A stretch of 64,000 nucleotides of DNA, taken from positions 310,001 to 374,000 of the forward strand of contig NZ_VTTO01000002.1 in NCBI RefSeq assembly GCF_008364825.1. The letters run 5' to 3'. This stretch comes from Azospirillum sp. B21 (GTDB lineage: Bacteria; Pseudomonadota; Alphaproteobacteria; Azospirillales; Azospirillaceae). The notes below the pieces were generated by a model that saw nothing but the letters and a program-made list of their open reading frames with translations, made no database searches and was not told the origin of the DNA. Numbering within the stretch: position 1 is the stretch's first letter; the number at the start of each line of letters is the position of its first letter. Shown piece after piece: positions 1 to 10,888 of the stretch. A program made the translations under genes and the position numbers.

Positions 1-636
1 GCCAAGGCGCGCCCGACCAAGGCCAGCACCCCGGCCGCGCCCGCCTGCTACAACCGCGCCGAACATGCGGCCGAGCAGATGATGCGCCTGCACACCGAGA
101 TGATGGTGGTCGGACTGACCTGCCGCACCGTGGTGCCGGACAAGAAGCCGTTCGACCTCTACCAGGACTTCTCGGTCAAGAACCGCGCCCTGCTGTCCAA
201 TTCGGAAGCGTCGCTGATCAGCTATTACAAGCGCGCCGGCAGCGGCGGCAACGCCACCCGCCAGTTCGACATGTTCCGCACGGAGTTGGCGAACGAGATC
301 AGCCGCCGGGCCGCCACCATCGGTATCCCGCAGTACTGCGCCAACTTCGTCGACCGGTCGGTGGCCGCCAAGGACCTGACTCCCGACGACCTGCGCACCC
401 TTACCTCGGACGAGAAGAACGCCGGCCTGATGCATCTGGCCAGCCGTCCGCTCTGCGACGTGAAGGTGGTCAGCAATCCGGACCCCGTCTTCGCCGTCGC
501 CCAGGCCACGCCGACTCCGGCTGCGCCGAAGACGGCCGCCGCCAAGGCGAAGGCTCCGGCCAAGGCCGCCGCTCCGGCCAAGCCGAAGCAGAAGGTTGCC
601 GCCGTTCCGGCCAAGCAGTCCGTCGCCGTCCGCTGA
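1..636 (+). CDS. Hypothetical protein with Ala/Lys/Pro-rich tail, 5' end outside the window
   Basis: The reading frame is open from base 1, so the gene is cut by the window edge; 211 codons are visible. The central part (about residues 15-160 of the visible piece) is ordinary globular sequence with three or four cysteines (CYN, LTCRT, QYCAN, PLCDV), which would fit an exported disulfide protein, but the signal region is not in view. The last 45 residues are a low-complexity Ala-Lys-Pro tail (repeats such as KAPAKAAAPAKPK) that resembles basic, disordered linkers of cell-envelope or nucleic-acid-binding proteins. I do not recognise the family. A terminator-like hairpin follows at 671-713, so it is not cotranscribed with livH. 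Confidence 0.7.
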   Translation, partial: AKARPTKASTPAAPACYNRAEHAAEQMMRLHTEMMVVGLTCRTVVPDKKPFDLYQDFSVKNRALLSNSEASLISYYKRAGSGGNATRQFDMFRTELANEISRRAATIGIPQYCANFVDRSVAAKDLTPDDLRTLTSDEKNAGLMHLASRPLCDVKVVSNPDPVFAVAQATPTPAAPKTAAAKAKAPAKAAAPAKPKQKVAAVPAKQSVAVR

Positions 637-670
637 CGCTGCAACGTCCGGTTTCCGGACGCACATTGTC

Positions 671-713
671 AACGCCCCGCACGGCATCCGCCGGCGGGGC
701 GTTTTGCGTTTTC
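671..713 (+). terminator. Rho-independent terminator
   Basis: Perfect 10-bp stem AACGCCCCGC (671-680) with GCGGGGCGTT (694-703), a 13-nt loop, then a T-rich stretch to 713. It lies 34 nt after the stop of the preceding gene and separates it from the liv operon. Confidence 0.8.
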
Positions 714-1035
714 CACTCCTCCTAATCGAAGCCCGTCGCGGTCGACGCATGCGGACAGCACAAATCTGTCTTGCAAAAATCCGTCAGGCTGGTACTACCG
801 AAAAGGTCAGGGGGAGCGCTCGCCGAACGGCCCGGCCAAGTCGGAATCGCATCCTCCGAACAGGAAAAATCATGGTCCGTCAGACCGATAGACGGAACTC
901 CGGATGATACGGCATTCCGTTTGGTGAATGGACGGGCTGCACCAGACAGGGGGCTGCTGTTGCGTGACCGGTGTGCCGAGTGTGCCCGTGCCGCCGCACC
1001 CTGCCTTTGCGCCGTGCTGAAGGTGGGGTGAGGAC
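714..1035 (+). other. Leader region of the liv operon, no gene seen
   Basis: About 320 bases without a convincing gene. A weak sigma-70-like pair can be drawn (TTGCAA at 771-776 and TACTAC at 793-798, 16-nt spacing) but it is not strong enough to call. The livH ribosome-binding site GGTGAGG sits at the very end, about 1028-1034. The periplasmic binding protein gene (livJ/livK) that often precedes livH is not here. Confidence 0.4.
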
Positions 1036-1941
1036 ATGGACTATTTTCTCCAGCAATTGATCAACGGCTTGTCGCTTGGGGCGATTTACGGCCTGATCGC
1101 GATCGGCTACACGATGGTGTACGGCATCATCGGGATGATCAACTTCGCCCATGGCGAGATTTACATGATCGGCTCCTTCGTGGCGCTGATCACCTTCCTG
1201 GCCATCGGCGCGCTCGGCATCACCTGGGTGCCTCTGGCCCTGCTGGTCATGCTGCTCGCCTCCATGCTGTTCACCAGCGTCTATGGCTGGACGGTCGAGC
1301 GCATCGCCTACCGGCCCCTGCGCTCCTCACCCCGGCTGGCGCCGCTGATCTCCGCCATCGGCATGTCGATCTTCCTGCAGAACTACATCCAGCTCCTCCA
1401 GGGCGCCCGCTCCAAGCCGCTGCAGCCCATCCTGCCCGGCAACCTCACCCTGATGGACGGCGCCGTCTCCGTCAGCTACGTGCGCCTCGCCACCATCGTC
1501 ATCACCCTGGTCCTGATGGTCGGCTTCACCATGCTGATCAACCGCACCTCGCTGGGACGCGCCCAGCGCGCCTGCGAGCAGGACAAGAAGATGGCCGGGC
1601 TGCTCGGCGTCAACGTCGACCGCGTCATCTCGCTGACCTTCGTCATGGGCGCAGCCCTCGCCGCCGTCGCCGGCATGATGGTGCTGCTGATCTATGGCGT
1701 CATCGACTTCTACATCGGCTTCCTGGCCGGGGTGAAAAGCTTCACCGCCGCCGTGCTCGGCGGGGTCGGCTCGCTGCCCGGCGCCATGCTCGGCGGCGTG
1801 GTCATCGGCCTGATCGAGGCCTTCTGGTCCGGCTATGTCGGCTCCGAATGGAAGGACGTCGCAACCTTCTCCATCCTCGTCCTCGTCCTGATCTTCCGGC
1901 CCACCGGCCTGCTCGGCCGGCCCGAGATCGAGAAGGTGTAA
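1036..1941 (+). CDS. livH: Branched-chain amino acid ABC transporter permease LivH
   Basis: Inner-membrane permease of the high-affinity leucine/isoleucine/valine importer; pairs with LivM to form the channel. The protein is 301 residues, the usual LivH length, almost entirely hydrophobic with about eight membrane segments. The LivH hallmark [14 protein letters not shown] is at residues 33-46, and the cytoplasmic ATPase-contact region with [15 protein letters not shown] lies near residues 230-245. The ATG has a GGTGAGG ribosome site just upstream. It is the first gene of livH-livM-livG-livF-small membrane gene, with gaps or overlaps of a few bases throughout. The solute it carries cannot be read from sequence; related systems also move amides or urea. 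Confidence 0.95.
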   Translation: MDYFLQQLINGLSLGAIYGLIAIGYTMVYGIIGMINFAHGEIYMIGSFVALITFLAIGALGITWVPLALLVMLLASMLFTSVYGWTVERIAYRPLRSSPRLAPLISAIGMSIFLQNYIQLLQGARSKPLQPILPGNLTLMDGAVSVSYVRLATIVITLVLMVGFTMLINRTSLGRAQRACEQDKKMAGLLGVNVDRVISLTFVMGAALAAVAGMMVLLIYGVIDFYIGFLAGVKSFTAAVLGGVGSLPGAMLGGVVIGLIEAFWSGYVGSEWKDVATFSILVLVLIFRPTGLLGRPEIEKV

Positions 1942-1946
1942 GCGCC

Positions 1947-3437
1947 ATGACCATGCACTCCAACACCGTCTCGTCCGCCGCGGGCGGCGCTGCGCGCGGC
2001 GTCGACTGGGCCGCCACGATCAAGGACGCCGGCCTCGCCGCCTTCGTCGCATTGCTGCTGACCGTGCCGCTGGTGGGCCTGCGCACGGTGGACCGTCCCA
2101 CCGGGCTGGGCATCGAAGCCCGGCCGGAGGAGGTCGTCGCCTCGCTGCTGCTGGTCTTCCTCGGCCGCCTCGGGCTCGGGCTGATCCGCCAGGGCATGGC
2201 GCTGCCGGTGCTGATCCTGGCGCTGGCCTGCGCCGGCGTCGGGCTGCTGCTGCCGATGCCGACCCAGGTGCTGCGCCTGGTGTTGGTGCTGGGCGGCGGC
2301 GTCATCGCCATCCGCGCCGCCATGACGGTCGCCACCGGCCGCTCCAAGCTGTCCCAGGCCGACCGCGACAAGCGCATGGACCGCATCGCCGCCAAGGTCC
2401 AGCATGCCAGCCGCTACATCGGCCCGGTCGCCGTCGCCTTCGCCGCCGTCCTGCCGCTGACCCCGCTGGCCGACCGCATGATCCTGGACATCGGCATCCT
2501 GCTGCTGACCTACATCATGCTGGGCTGGGGCCTGAACATCGTGGTGGGCCTCGCCGGCCTGCTCGACCTCGGCTATGTCGCCTTCTACGCGGTGGGCGCC
2601 TATTCCTACGCGCTGCTGGCCCATTACTTCGGGCTCAGCTTCTGGGTCTGCCTGCCGCTGGCCGGCGTGCTGGCCGCCATCTCCGGCGTGCTGCTGGGCT
2701 TCCCGGTGCTGCGGCTGCGCGGCGACTATTTCGCCATCGTGACCTTGGGCTTCGGCGAGATCATCCGCATCATCCTGGTCAACTGGTACCAGTTCACCGG
2801 CGGCCCCAACGGCATCTCCGGCATTCCGCGGCCGAGCTTCTTCGGCATCGCCGACTTCTCCCGCAGCCCGGCCGAGGGCATGGCCGCCTTCCACGAGATG
2901 TTCGGGCTGGAATTCTCGCCGCTGCACCGCATCATCTTCCTCTACTACCTCATCCTGGCCTTGGCGCTGGTGGTGAACCTGTTCACGCTCAGGGTGCGCA
3001 AGCTGCCGCTGGGCCGGGCGTGGGAGGCTCTGCGCGAGGACGACATCGCCTGCGCCTCGCTGGGCATCAACCGCACCAACATGAAGCTGGCGGCCTTTGC
3101 CATCGCGGCGATGTTCGGCGGCTTCGCCGGCTCCTTCTTCGCCACGCGCCAGGGCTTCATCAGCCCGGAGAGCTTCACCTTCATCGAGTCGGCGATCATC
3201 CTGGCCATCGTGGTGCTGGGCGGCATGGGCAGCCAGATCGGCGTGGTGGTCGCCACGCTGCTGGTGATCGGCCTGCCGGAAGCGTTCCGCGAGTTGGCCG
3301 ACTACCGCATGCTGGCGTTCGGCGCCGGCATGGTGGTGATCATGCTGTGGCGTCCGCGCGGCCTGCTGGCCCACCGCGACCCGACCATCCTCCTGCATGG
3401 CGGCCGCAACCCCGCCGCGACGGGAGCCGCGAAATGA
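1947..3437 (+). CDS. livM: Branched-chain amino acid ABC transporter permease LivM
   Basis: Second channel subunit of the Liv importer. I chose the ATG 5 nt after the livH stop, giving 496 residues; the frame is open further upstream but only over the livH coding sequence. Residues 1-165 are an N-terminal extension with several extra hydrophobic segments, as in long LivM proteins of proteobacteria. The conserved permease core starts near residue 198 ([22 protein letters not shown]) and contains [11 protein letters not shown] near residue 285 and the contact loop [20 protein letters not shown] near residue 355. Its stop overlaps the livG start (ATGA), indicating translational coupling. Confidence 0.95.
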   Translation: MTMHSNTVSSAAGGAARGVDWAATIKDAGLAAFVALLLTVPLVGLRTVDRPTGLGIEARPEEVVASLLLVFLGRLGLGLIRQGMALPVLILALACAGVGLLLPMPTQVLRLVLVLGGGVIAIRAAMTVATGRSKLSQADRDKRMDRIAAKVQHASRYIGPVAVAFAAVLPLTPLADRMILDIGILLLTYIMLGWGLNIVVGLAGLLDLGYVAFYAVGAYSYALLAHYFGLSFWVCLPLAGVLAAISGVLLGFPVLRLRGDYFAIVTLGFGEIIRIILVNWYQFTGGPNGISGIPRPSFFGIADFSRSPAEGMAAFHEMFGLEFSPLHRIIFLYYLILALALVVNLFTLRVRKLPLGRAWEALREDDIACASLGINRTNMKLAAFAIAAMFGGFAGSFFATRQGFISPESFTFIESAIILAIVVLGGMGSQIGVVVATLLVIGLPEAFRELADYRMLAFGAGMVVIMLWRPRGLLAHRDPTILLHGGRNPAATGAAK

Positions 3438-4363
3438 GCGCAGCACCGATGAGCACTGACAAGCCACTTCTGACGGTCGAGCACCTGACCATGCGTTTCG
3501 GCGGTCTGGTGGCGAACAACGACGTGTCGTTCGAGGCGCGGGCGGGCGAGATCACCGCGCTGATCGGCCCGAACGGCGCCGGCAAGACGACGCTGTTCAA
3601 CTGCGTCACCGGCTTCTACACCCCCACGGTGGGGCGGCTGACGCTGCGCCACCCCGCCGGCAAGGAGTTCCTGCTGGAGCGGATGCCGGGCTACCGCATC
3701 GCCCAACTGGCCGGGGTGGCGCGCACCTTCCAGAACATCCGGCTGTTCAGCGGCATGAGCGTTCTGGAGAACCTGATCGTCGCCCAGCACAACAAGCTGA
3801 TGCGCGCCTCGACCTTCGCCATCGGCGGGCTGCTGGGCTTCCCCAGCTACCGCAAGGCCGAGCATGAGGCGGTGGAGCTGGCGAAATACTGGCTGGAGCG
3901 GGTGCGGCTGACCGAGTTCGCCGACTGGGAAGCCGGCAACCTGCCCTATGGCGCCCAGCGCCGCCTGGAGATCGCGCGGGCCATGTGCACCGAGCCGGTG
4001 CTGCTGTGCCTGGACGAGCCGGCGGCCGGCCTGAACCCGCGCGAGTCGGCGGAGCTGGCCGAGATCCTGACCTTCATCCGCGATGTGCAGACGCCGCAGG
4101 GCCACCGGACCGGCGTGCTGCTGATCGAGCATGACATGAGCGTGGTGATGCGCATTTCCGACCATGTGGTGGTGCTGGACTATGGCCGGAAGATTTCCGA
4201 CGGCGATCCGGAGCATGTGAAGAACGACCCGGCGGTGATCCGCGCCTATCTGGGCGAGGACGAGGACGAGGCGCTGCCGCCGGAGGTTGCGGCCGACCTG
4301 AACATGCCGCCGACCGCCGGACAGGCGGGCGCCGGCCAGACCAGCGCGCAGAAGGGGGCCTGA
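3434..4363 (+). CDS. livG: Branched-chain amino acid ABC transporter ATPase LivG
   Basis: First ATPase of the Liv importer, 309 residues from an ATG that overlaps the livM stop. It has Walker [10 protein letters not shown] near residues 44-52, the Q-loop region in [10 protein letters not shown], a LivG-type signature in which LSGGQ is replaced by [14 protein letters not shown], and Walker [14 protein letters not shown] followed by the switch His in [11 protein letters not shown]. The Asn-Pro after Walker B and the altered signature are family traits, not damage. A second in-frame ATG at 3449 is possible. The C-terminal 40 residues are an acidic then Ala/Gly-rich tail beyond the usual end of LivG. 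Confidence 0.95.
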   Translation: MSAAPMSTDKPLLTVEHLTMRFGGLVANNDVSFEARAGEITALIGPNGAGKTTLFNCVTGFYTPTVGRLTLRHPAGKEFLLERMPGYRIAQLAGVARTFQNIRLFSGMSVLENLIVAQHNKLMRASTFAIGGLLGFPSYRKAEHEAVELAKYWLERVRLTEFADWEAGNLPYGAQRRLEIARAMCTEPVLLCLDEPAAGLNPRESAELAEILTFIRDVQTPQGHRTGVLLIEHDMSVVMRISDHVVVLDYGRKISDGDPEHVKNDPAVIRAYLGEDEDEALPPEVAADLNMPPTAGQAGAGQTSAQKGA

Positions 4364-4366
4364 GCC

Positions 4367-5077
<711 letters not shown>

Positions 5078-5078
5078 G

Positions 5079-5432
5079 ATGGAAACGATCCTCGGCTCAT
5101 CGGTTCCGGTGTTCGTGTTCCTGACGGTTCTGGTGTTCGGCGGCTGCGGCGTGCTGACCGGCCAGACGCTTGCCGAAGGGTGGAAGCCGGTGTCCAGCGT
5201 GCTGGCCTATTCGCTTCTGCTGGGGCTGGGCGACCGTTTCCTCGCCTGGGGCCTGTTCGGCGAGCAGTTGCTGTCGCTGTGGGGCTTCATCGTCCACACC
5301 GTGGTGATCGGGCTGATCACGCTGACGGCGCACCGCATCGCCATCGCCCGCCGCATGGTCAACCAGTATCCGTGGCTCTACGAGACTGCCGGGCCGTTCG
5401 GCTGGCGGGAGCGCCATCCAGCCCGCGGCTGA
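5079..5432 (+). CDS. Small membrane protein of the liv operon (DUF6867-like)
   Basis: 117 residues with three predicted hydrophobic segments: about 8-28 (VFVFLTVLVFGGCGVLTG), 40-58 and 68-88, then a short polar tail with NQYPWLYE. The ATG is 1 nt after the livF stop and the GGGGGCC just before it acts as a ribosome site, so it is cotranscribed. I associate this protein with a domain-of-unknown-function family found after livF in Rhodospirillales and relatives; that assignment is from memory. An accessory or membrane-organising role for the transporter is a guess from position. Confidence 0.7.
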   Translation: METILGSSVPVFVFLTVLVFGGCGVLTGQTLAEGWKPVSSVLAYSLLLGLGDRFLAWGLFGEQLLSLWGFIVHTVVIGLITLTAHRIAIARRMVNQYPWLYETAGPFGWRERHPARG

Positions 5433-5810
5433 AACAGCGCGATCCTGGAGTGGACCGGTTCCTGTAAAGATCCGCTCCACTCCAGAACAAGGAACGGCCG
5501 ACAAAAGAACTAAGGTCGGACAACCGGCAGTACCGGCATGGAAAGGCGCCGCTTCGTCAAAGCGACGGTGGCGTCTTATTTTTGGCCGAACCATCTCACG
5601 ACTTTGGGATTGCCCGTATAGGACGTAATCTTCCGAAAGTCAGAGAAGAACATCATGGCGCCTGCCTTGGCGCCCTGTTACAATACCATTTAAATTTTGC
5701 AATTCGTTGACGCTTTACCAAAGAACGCCGGCCCTGCCGGCGGCGCGTCGTCGTGCCTTGGCGGCTGGCGGTCTGTGGCAAGCGAAGGCGGCATGGGAAG
5801 GGGCAAGAGC
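5433..5810. other. Intergenic region with a 10-bp inverted repeat
   Basis: 378 bases without a recognisable gene. A perfect 10-bp inverted repeat, CTGGAGTGGA at 5445-5454 and TCCACTCCAG at 5476-5485, lies 12 nt after the liv operon with a 21-nt loop. It has no T-tract, so it could be a Rho-dependent or processing hairpin. From about 5680 to 5705 the DNA is AT-rich (TACCATTTAAATTTTGCAA), a plausible promoter zone for the chemoreceptor, but no clear -35/-10 pair is visible. Confidence 0.5.
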
Positions 5811-7496
5811 ATGGCAGTGGACAAGGCGGCCGCATCCCGGCCGCGTCGGTTCTGGAGTGTCGGACGCAAGGTGACGGCGGCCTTCGTGGCGGCCATCGTC
5901 GGCGGCTTCATCGTCATCATGGGGCTGCAGGCCAAGATGCAGTATGACGACGCGGTGCGGCTGGCCACGCACGACGCCCGTGTCAAGACGGACATGCTGG
6001 CGAACGCCACCAAGACCAGCTTCGTCGCCGGCGACGGCGCCTCCATCGAGACGGAGTTCATGCCGCTGGCCGACAGCAGCGAGGTGCAACTGGCCTCGCT
6101 ACGCGCCGCCTCCGCCGCCGGCACGCTCGCCGATTTCTCCAACCCGCGCTTCGCCAAATACGACCTGCAGGCCGACCAGGATCTGGTCGAGGCGGTGCTG
6201 GCCGGCAAGGGCGCGCAGACCCGCTCGGCCAAGGGCCACATCGTGGTGACGGTGCCGGTGGTGACCGGCAAGAGCAACCGGCTGGTCGGCGCCCTGCAGA
6301 TCGCCTGGAGCCTGGACCAGCAGATCGACGCCATCGCCACCCAGATGCGCAACCAGATCGCCATCTGCTTGATCGCGCTGGTCGTTCAGATCGCCCTGCT
6401 GAACGTCCTGCTCGGCCGGATCGTCATCCGCCCGCTGCGGGCCATGTCGGCGGCGATGGCGAATCTCGCCGGCGGCGACACCGCGGTGGAGGTGCCCGGC
6501 ACCGGCCGCTCCGACGAGATCGGCGCGATGGCCGGCTCGGTCACCGTCTTCCGCGACAACGCCCGCGCCATCGAGCGCATGCACGCGGCCCAGGCCGAAG
6601 CCGACGCCAAGGCGGAGGAGGCCAAGCGCGCGGCATTGCTCGACCTCGCCGACCGTTTCCAAGGCACGGTGAAGCGTCTGGTGGAGGGCATCGCCGAGTC
6701 TGCATCGGGCATGGCCGACAGCGCCGACCGCATGGCCGTGGTGGTGGGCGAGGCGTCGAGCCAGACCCGCAACGTCGCCCGCGAATCCGACGACATCCAA
6801 TCCAACGTCCGCTCCGCCGCGGCGGCGGCGACCGAACTCGCCGGCTCCATCGGCGGCATCTCCGAGCAGGTCGGCCATTCCGCCCGCATCGCCGGGGAGG
6901 CGGTGTCACACACCGACCGCACCAACGCAACCGTGCAGGGGCTGATCGCCAATGCCGAGCGCATCGGCCAGGTGGTCGGGCTGATCCACGCCATCGCCAA
7001 GCAGACCAACCTGCTGGCGCTCAACGCCACCATCGAGGCCGCCCGCGCCGGGGAGGCCGGCAAGGGCTTCGCCGTGGTGGCGACCGAGGTGAAGGGGCTG
7101 GCCGACCAGACCGCCAAGGCGACCGACGAGATCGCGGCCCAGGTCAACGCCATGCAGTCGGTGACCCGCGAGGCGGCCGACGCCATCGGCGCCATCGGCA
7201 GCACCATCACCGAGATCGACGGCATCGCCGGCACCATCACCCAGTCGGTGCAGGAACAGAACGCCGCCACCAAGGAGATCGCTCGGGCGGTGGAGATGGC
7301 CGCGCTGGGCACGCAGGACGTGTCGGCGACCATCGCCGCGCTGGCACACACGGCGGAAAGCGCCGGCAGCACGGCGCTGGGTGTTCAGGACGCCGCCCGC
7401 GGCCTGTCCGGCCAGACCCGCGCGCTGGCGGCCGAGGTCGACCGCTTCCTGGCCGAGGTGCGCCAGCAGGCGACGGGGGATGTGAAGGCGGCGTGA
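5811..7496 (+). CDS. Methyl-accepting chemotaxis protein
   Basis: Transmembrane chemoreceptor signalling to CheA/CheW. From the chosen ATG it is 561 residues: first membrane segment about 17-38 ([20 protein letters not shown]), a periplasmic sensor of about 145 residues of no obvious class, second membrane segment about 185-203, HAMP domain about 205-255 ([17 protein letters not shown]), and a cytoplasmic coiled-coil signalling domain with the conserved tip [20 protein letters not shown] near residue 400. GGAAGGGG lies 7 nt before this ATG (5811); an upstream ATG at 5793 and a TTG at 5697 are in frame but less well supported. No CheB/CheR pentapeptide tail is present. It ends at a long palindromic repeat and is monocistronic. 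Confidence 0.9.
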   Translation: MAVDKAAASRPRRFWSVGRKVTAAFVAAIVGGFIVIMGLQAKMQYDDAVRLATHDARVKTDMLANATKTSFVAGDGASIETEFMPLADSSEVQLASLRAASAAGTLADFSNPRFAKYDLQADQDLVEAVLAGKGAQTRSAKGHIVVTVPVVTGKSNRLVGALQIAWSLDQQIDAIATQMRNQIAICLIALVVQIALLNVLLGRIVIRPLRAMSAAMANLAGGDTAVEVPGTGRSDEIGAMAGSVTVFRDNARAIERMHAAQAEADAKAEEAKRAALLDLADRFQGTVKRLVEGIAESASGMADSADRMAVVVGEASSQTRNVARESDDIQSNVRSAAAAATELAGSIGGISEQVGHSARIAGEAVSHTDRTNATVQGLIANAERIGQVVGLIHAIAKQTNLLALNATIEAARAGEAGKGFAVVATEVKGLADQTAKATDEIAAQVNAMQSVTREAADAIGAIGSTITEIDGIAGTITQSVQEQNAATKEIARAVEMAALGTQDVSATIAALAHTAESAGSTALGVQDAARGLSGQTRALAAEVDRFLAEVRQQATGDVKAA

Positions 7497-7497
7497 A

Positions 7498-7666
7498 AAA
7501 CGCCCTCTCCCGCCCCGGGAGAAGGAGGGAAGACCCGGCGTTGCCGGTCGGGAAAGGACAGGATCGCTCCGAGCAATCCGCAACCACACCGATCCTCGGA
7601 GCACCCCTCACCCTCCCGCCGCTCCGCGACGGGTCCCTCCCTCTCCCGGGGCGGGAGAGGGCGTTT
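7498..7666. repeat. Palindromic intergenic repeat, 25-bp perfect arms
   Basis: Arms at 7498-7522 (AAACGCCCTCTCCCGCCCCG and 5 more) and 7642-7666 are perfect reverse complements, separated by 119 bases. It belongs to the same CCCTCTCCC/GGGAGAGGG style as the repeats near 22.5, 29.5 and 31.2 kb. It sits exactly between two convergent genes and begins right after the chemoreceptor stop. The arms begin and end in A/T runs, so it may act as a bidirectional terminator. Confidence 0.85.
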
Positions 7667-7674
7667 CTAAAACC

Positions 7675-8853
7675 TTACGAGAAGGCCTGCAGGCCCGTCT
7701 GCGCCCGGCCCAGGATCAGGGCATGGACGTCGTGGGTGCCTTCGTAGGTGTTCACCGTCTCCAGGTTCACCATGTGGCGGATGACCTGGAACTCCTCGGA
7801 GATGCCGTTGCCGCCGTGCATGTCGCGGGCGACGCGGGCGATGTCCAGCGCCTTGCCGCAGTTGTTGCGCTTGATCAGCGAAATCGCCTCCGGCGACCAG
7901 CTGCCGTCGTCCATCATGCGGCCGACGCGCAGGCAGGCCTGCAGGCCCAGCGTGATCTCCGTCATCATGTCGGCCAGCTTCTTCTGGACCAACTGGGTCT
8001 GGGCCAGCGGACGGCCGAACTGCTTGCGGTCCAGCGTGTACTGGCGGGCGGCGTGCCAGCAGAACTCCGCCGCACCCATCACGCCCCAGGCGATACCGTA
8101 GCGCGCCTTGTTCAGGCAGCCGAACGGACCGCCCAGGCCCGACACGTTGGGCAGCAGGTTCTCGTCGGGCACGAAGGCCTCGTCCAGAACGATCTCGCCG
8201 GTGACCGACGCGCGCAGCGACAGCTTGCCTTCGATCTTCGGCGTGGAGAAGCCCTTGGTCCCGCGCTCCACCACGAAGCCCTTGATCTTGTTGTCATGGG
8301 CGTCCGACTTCGCCCAGACGACGGCGAGGTCGGCGATGGGGGAGTTGGTGATCCACATCTTGGCGCCCGACAGCAGATAGCCGCCGTCGACCTTGGTGGC
8401 GCGGGTCTTCATTCCGCCGGGGTCGGAACCGTGGTCCGGCTCGGTCAGGCCGAAGCAGCCGACCAGCTCGCCGGTGGCCAGCCGCGGCAGCCACTTCTTC
8501 TTCTGCTCCTCGCTGCCATAGGCGTAGATCGGGTGCATGACCAGCGAGGACTGCACCGACATGGCGGAGCGATAGCCGCTGTCCACCCGCTCCACCTCGC
8601 GGGCGACCAGGCCGTAGGCGACGTGGCTGACGCCCGGCCCGCCGTACTCCTCCGGGATGGTCGGACCCAGCAGGCCCAGCTCGCCCATCTCGCTCATGAT
8701 CTCGCGGTCGAACCGCTCCTCGCGGAAGGCGGAGATGACGCGGGGCTGCAGCCGGTCCTGGCAGTAGGCGCGGGCGCTGTCGCGCACCAGCTTCTCATCC
8801 TCGGTCAGTTGGGCTTCAAGGAGGAAGGCGTCGTCCCACTGGATGCTCTGCAC
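7675..8853 (-). CDS. gcdH: Glutaryl-CoA dehydrogenase (acyl-CoA dehydrogenase family)
   Basis: FAD enzyme that oxidises and decarboxylates glutaryl-CoA to crotonyl-CoA in lysine, hydroxylysine and tryptophan breakdown, passing electrons to ETF. The chosen GTG start has AGGAG 9 nt upstream and gives 392 residues, the normal size; a TTG six codons earlier is possible. Family marks are [19 protein letters not shown] and [16 protein letters not shown] in the middle domain, the Arg-rich [21 protein letters not shown] helix, and the C-terminal [20 protein letters not shown], whose Glu is the catalytic base of glutaryl-CoA dehydrogenases. Substrate specificity is inferred from these motifs. It is transcribed alone and converges on the chemoreceptor. 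Hydroxylysine catabolism is also suggested by the genes at 11.6-13.9 kb. Confidence 0.85.
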   Translation of the reverse strand: MQSIQWDDAFLLEAQLTEDEKLVRDSARAYCQDRLQPRVISAFREERFDREIMSEMGELGLLGPTIPEEYGGPGVSHVAYGLVAREVERVDSGYRSAMSVQSSLVMHPIYAYGSEEQKKKWLPRLATGELVGCFGLTEPDHGSDPGGMKTRATKVDGGYLLSGAKMWITNSPIADLAVVWAKSDAHDNKIKGFVVERGTKGFSTPKIEGKLSLRASVTGEIVLDEAFVPDENLLPNVSGLGGPFGCLNKARYGIAWGVMGAAEFCWHAARQYTLDRKQFGRPLAQTQLVQKKLADMMTEITLGLQACLRVGRMMDDGSWSPEAISLIKRNNCGKALDIARVARDMHGGNGISEEFQVIRHMVNLETVNTYEGTHDVHALILGRAQTGLQAFS

Positions 8854-9111
8854 GGTGCGTCTCCTGGTCAAGTCGTATGGCGGTTCGCCGCCGGTTGCCG
8901 GCCAGCTGCCGAGTGGCCGGTCATCGATTGAACCGCACTGTGCCGTGCCGGCGCCATACCTGCAAAAACATATTTTCTATCCTTCCCATAACGATACGAT
9001 ATGGCTCAAAAGAAACAGTTGGCGACCGGACCGGTTCCACAAAAGTTTTAACGTGATGCTTACGATTACCTATGCAATTTTGCAGATGGCGCCCTGACCG
9101 CCGTTCTTCCA

Positions 9112-10845
9112 TTGGACACCCTGCCCGTGTTTGCTGCATTGCAACCAATAACCGCCTTTGCCGGTTTCCCTCTGTTGCTGGGCCTAGCTTTGCTTACGCT
9201 TCTGCACGAAGACGTTGCAATTGCGGTGGGGGCCAGCCTGGTCAGCGTCGGCACCGTCAGCATCGGCGTGACTGCTGTCACGTTGCTGTGCGGGATCGTT
9301 ATCGGCGACCTTTTCATTTATGTCCTCGGACTGTTGTCTCTGCGGGTCAGTTGGATCCGGCGGCGGACCGAAGGGCCATTGCTTGAGCGCTGCCGTACGG
9401 CATTGCAGAAGAACCTGCTGCCGACGCTGGTGACTTGCCGGATCGTGCCCGGCGTTCTGTTCCCGACCTACTTCGCCTGCGGCGTGATGCGGGTGCCGTT
9501 CCTGCGTTTCATCATCATCACGCTGGTGACGGCGGGGGTGCATGTCGGGCTTCTGCTGACGCTGATGACCTCGTCGCTGGAGGCGGCGGCGGTCCAGGTG
9601 CAGGTGATCGGCATCGGCTGCGCAGCCCTGCTGATGGTCATGCGCACCAAGCGGGCGCAGTCCATCGTCCGCGCGCTGTTCGCCCGCCTCCGGGCCAATG
9701 TCGAGCCGCATCTGCCCCGCGGGCTGCGCGACGCGCTGCACTGCAATCCGACTCCGCGCGCCATCGCCCTGCCCGGCCTGCCGGTGGTGCCGGCCGGCGC
9801 CCCCACCATAGGCTGGGCGGAGCGCATTCCGCCGCTGCTGTTCTACATCCCGCTGGTGGTTCAGTGGTTCGCTCTGGGCATCCGCCACCGCAGCCTGAGC
9901 CTGCCGACCGCCGCCAATCCGTCGATCGAGGCCGGCGGGCTGCTGGGCGAGTCGAAGATCGCCTGCATGGACTTGATCGGCCCGGCGGCACGGCATTGGG
10001 CGGCGCGTTCCGTCGCGCTGGTCAACCGGCCGGCGCTGACCCCTGCGGCGCTCGGCCGGCTGGCATCCGGCGCCGGCCTGTCCTTCCCGCTGGTCGCCAA
10101 GCCGGACATCGGCTGGCGCGGCATCGGCGTGCGGCTGGTGCGCGATTCCGCCGACCTGCACGCCTATCTCGCCGGCTTCCCGGCCGAGGCGCGGGTGATC
10201 CTGCAGGAGCATGTGGACTACGCGGGCGAGGCCGGCATCTTCTATGTCCGCAAGCCGGGGGAGCGGCACGGCCGCATCTTCTCCATGACCTTCCGCTATT
10301 ACCCGCATGTGGTGGGCGACGGGCGGTCCAGCCTGCGCGAGTTGATCGCCGCCGACCCGCGCGCCTCCTGGAAGGCCGATCTCCACCATGGGGCGTTGGC
10401 CGACCGGCTGGACGAGGTGCCGGCGGCGGGCCGGACGGTGCGGCTGTCGCTGGTCGGCAGCAGCCGGGTCGGCGGGCTCTACAAGGATGCCTGCGGCCAT
10501 GTCACCGCGACGCTGACCGCGCGTTTCGACGAGATCGCCGACCAGATGCCGGGCTTTCATTTCGGCCGTTTCGACGTGCGCTTCGCCTCGGTGGAGCGGC
10601 TGGCGGTGGGCGAGGATTTCCGCATCATCGAGGTGAACGGCGCAGGCGCCGAGGCCATCCACATGTGGGATCCGGAGTTCCGGCTGGGCAACGCCTACGC
10701 CACCCTGTTCCACCAGCAGGCCCTGATGTTCGAGGTCGCCGACGCCTGCCGGGCGCAGGGCGCAAAGCCGCTGACAGCCTGGGAGCTGATCAGCTACCAG
10801 CGCCGCCAGCAGACCTTGCTTCCGCTCTATCCCGCCTCCAACTGA
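9112..10845 (+). CDS. DedA-like membrane domain fused to an ATP-grasp domain
   Basis: 577 residues in two parts. Residues about 10-175 are hydrophobic and resemble the DedA/VTT family, with GIVIGDLFIYVLG and the R-x-x-P-G element in TCRIVPGVLFPTYF. A central linker (about 180-310) contains a further hydrophobic stretch. Residues about 315-560 look like an ATP-grasp ligase: FPLVAKPDIGWRGIGVRLV (near 324), an adenine-contact ILQEHVDYAGEAGIFY, and the metal-binding FRIIEVNGAGAE near 502. No ATG is available; translation probably starts at TTG 9112, or at GTG 9127, with no good ribosome site. The substrate is unknown. A membrane-tethered carboxylate-amine ligase acting on lipid or envelope precursors is a speculation. 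The upstream 258 bases are AT-rich and probably hold its promoter. Confidence 0.75.
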   Translation: MDTLPVFAALQPITAFAGFPLLLGLALLTLLHEDVAIAVGASLVSVGTVSIGVTAVTLLCGIVIGDLFIYVLGLLSLRVSWIRRRTEGPLLERCRTALQKNLLPTLVTCRIVPGVLFPTYFACGVMRVPFLRFIIITLVTAGVHVGLLLTLMTSSLEAAAVQVQVIGIGCAALLMVMRTKRAQSIVRALFARLRANVEPHLPRGLRDALHCNPTPRAIALPGLPVVPAGAPTIGWAERIPPLLFYIPLVVQWFALGIRHRSLSLPTAANPSIEAGGLLGESKIACMDLIGPAARHWAARSVALVNRPALTPAALGRLASGAGLSFPLVAKPDIGWRGIGVRLVRDSADLHAYLAGFPAEARVILQEHVDYAGEAGIFYVRKPGERHGRIFSMTFRYYPHVVGDGRSSLRELIAADPRASWKADLHHGALADRLDEVPAAGRTVRLSLVGSSRVGGLYKDACGHVTATLTARFDEIADQMPGFHFGRFDVRFASVERLAVGEDFRIIEVNGAGAEAIHMWDPEFRLGNAYATLFHQQALMFEVADACRAQGAKPLTAWELISYQRRQQTLLPLYPASN

Positions 10846-10888
10846 TCTGTCGGCCGGAAGGAGCCGGCCGGGACCATACGGAGGCGCG

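Noticed and set aside
1833..3467. Long open frame on the minus strand opposite livM
   Set aside because: It reads as low-complexity Gln/His/Arg/Ala sequence that mirrors the codon bias of livM on the other strand; it has no domain and no ribosome site. The same holds for other long antisense frames in this GC-rich window.
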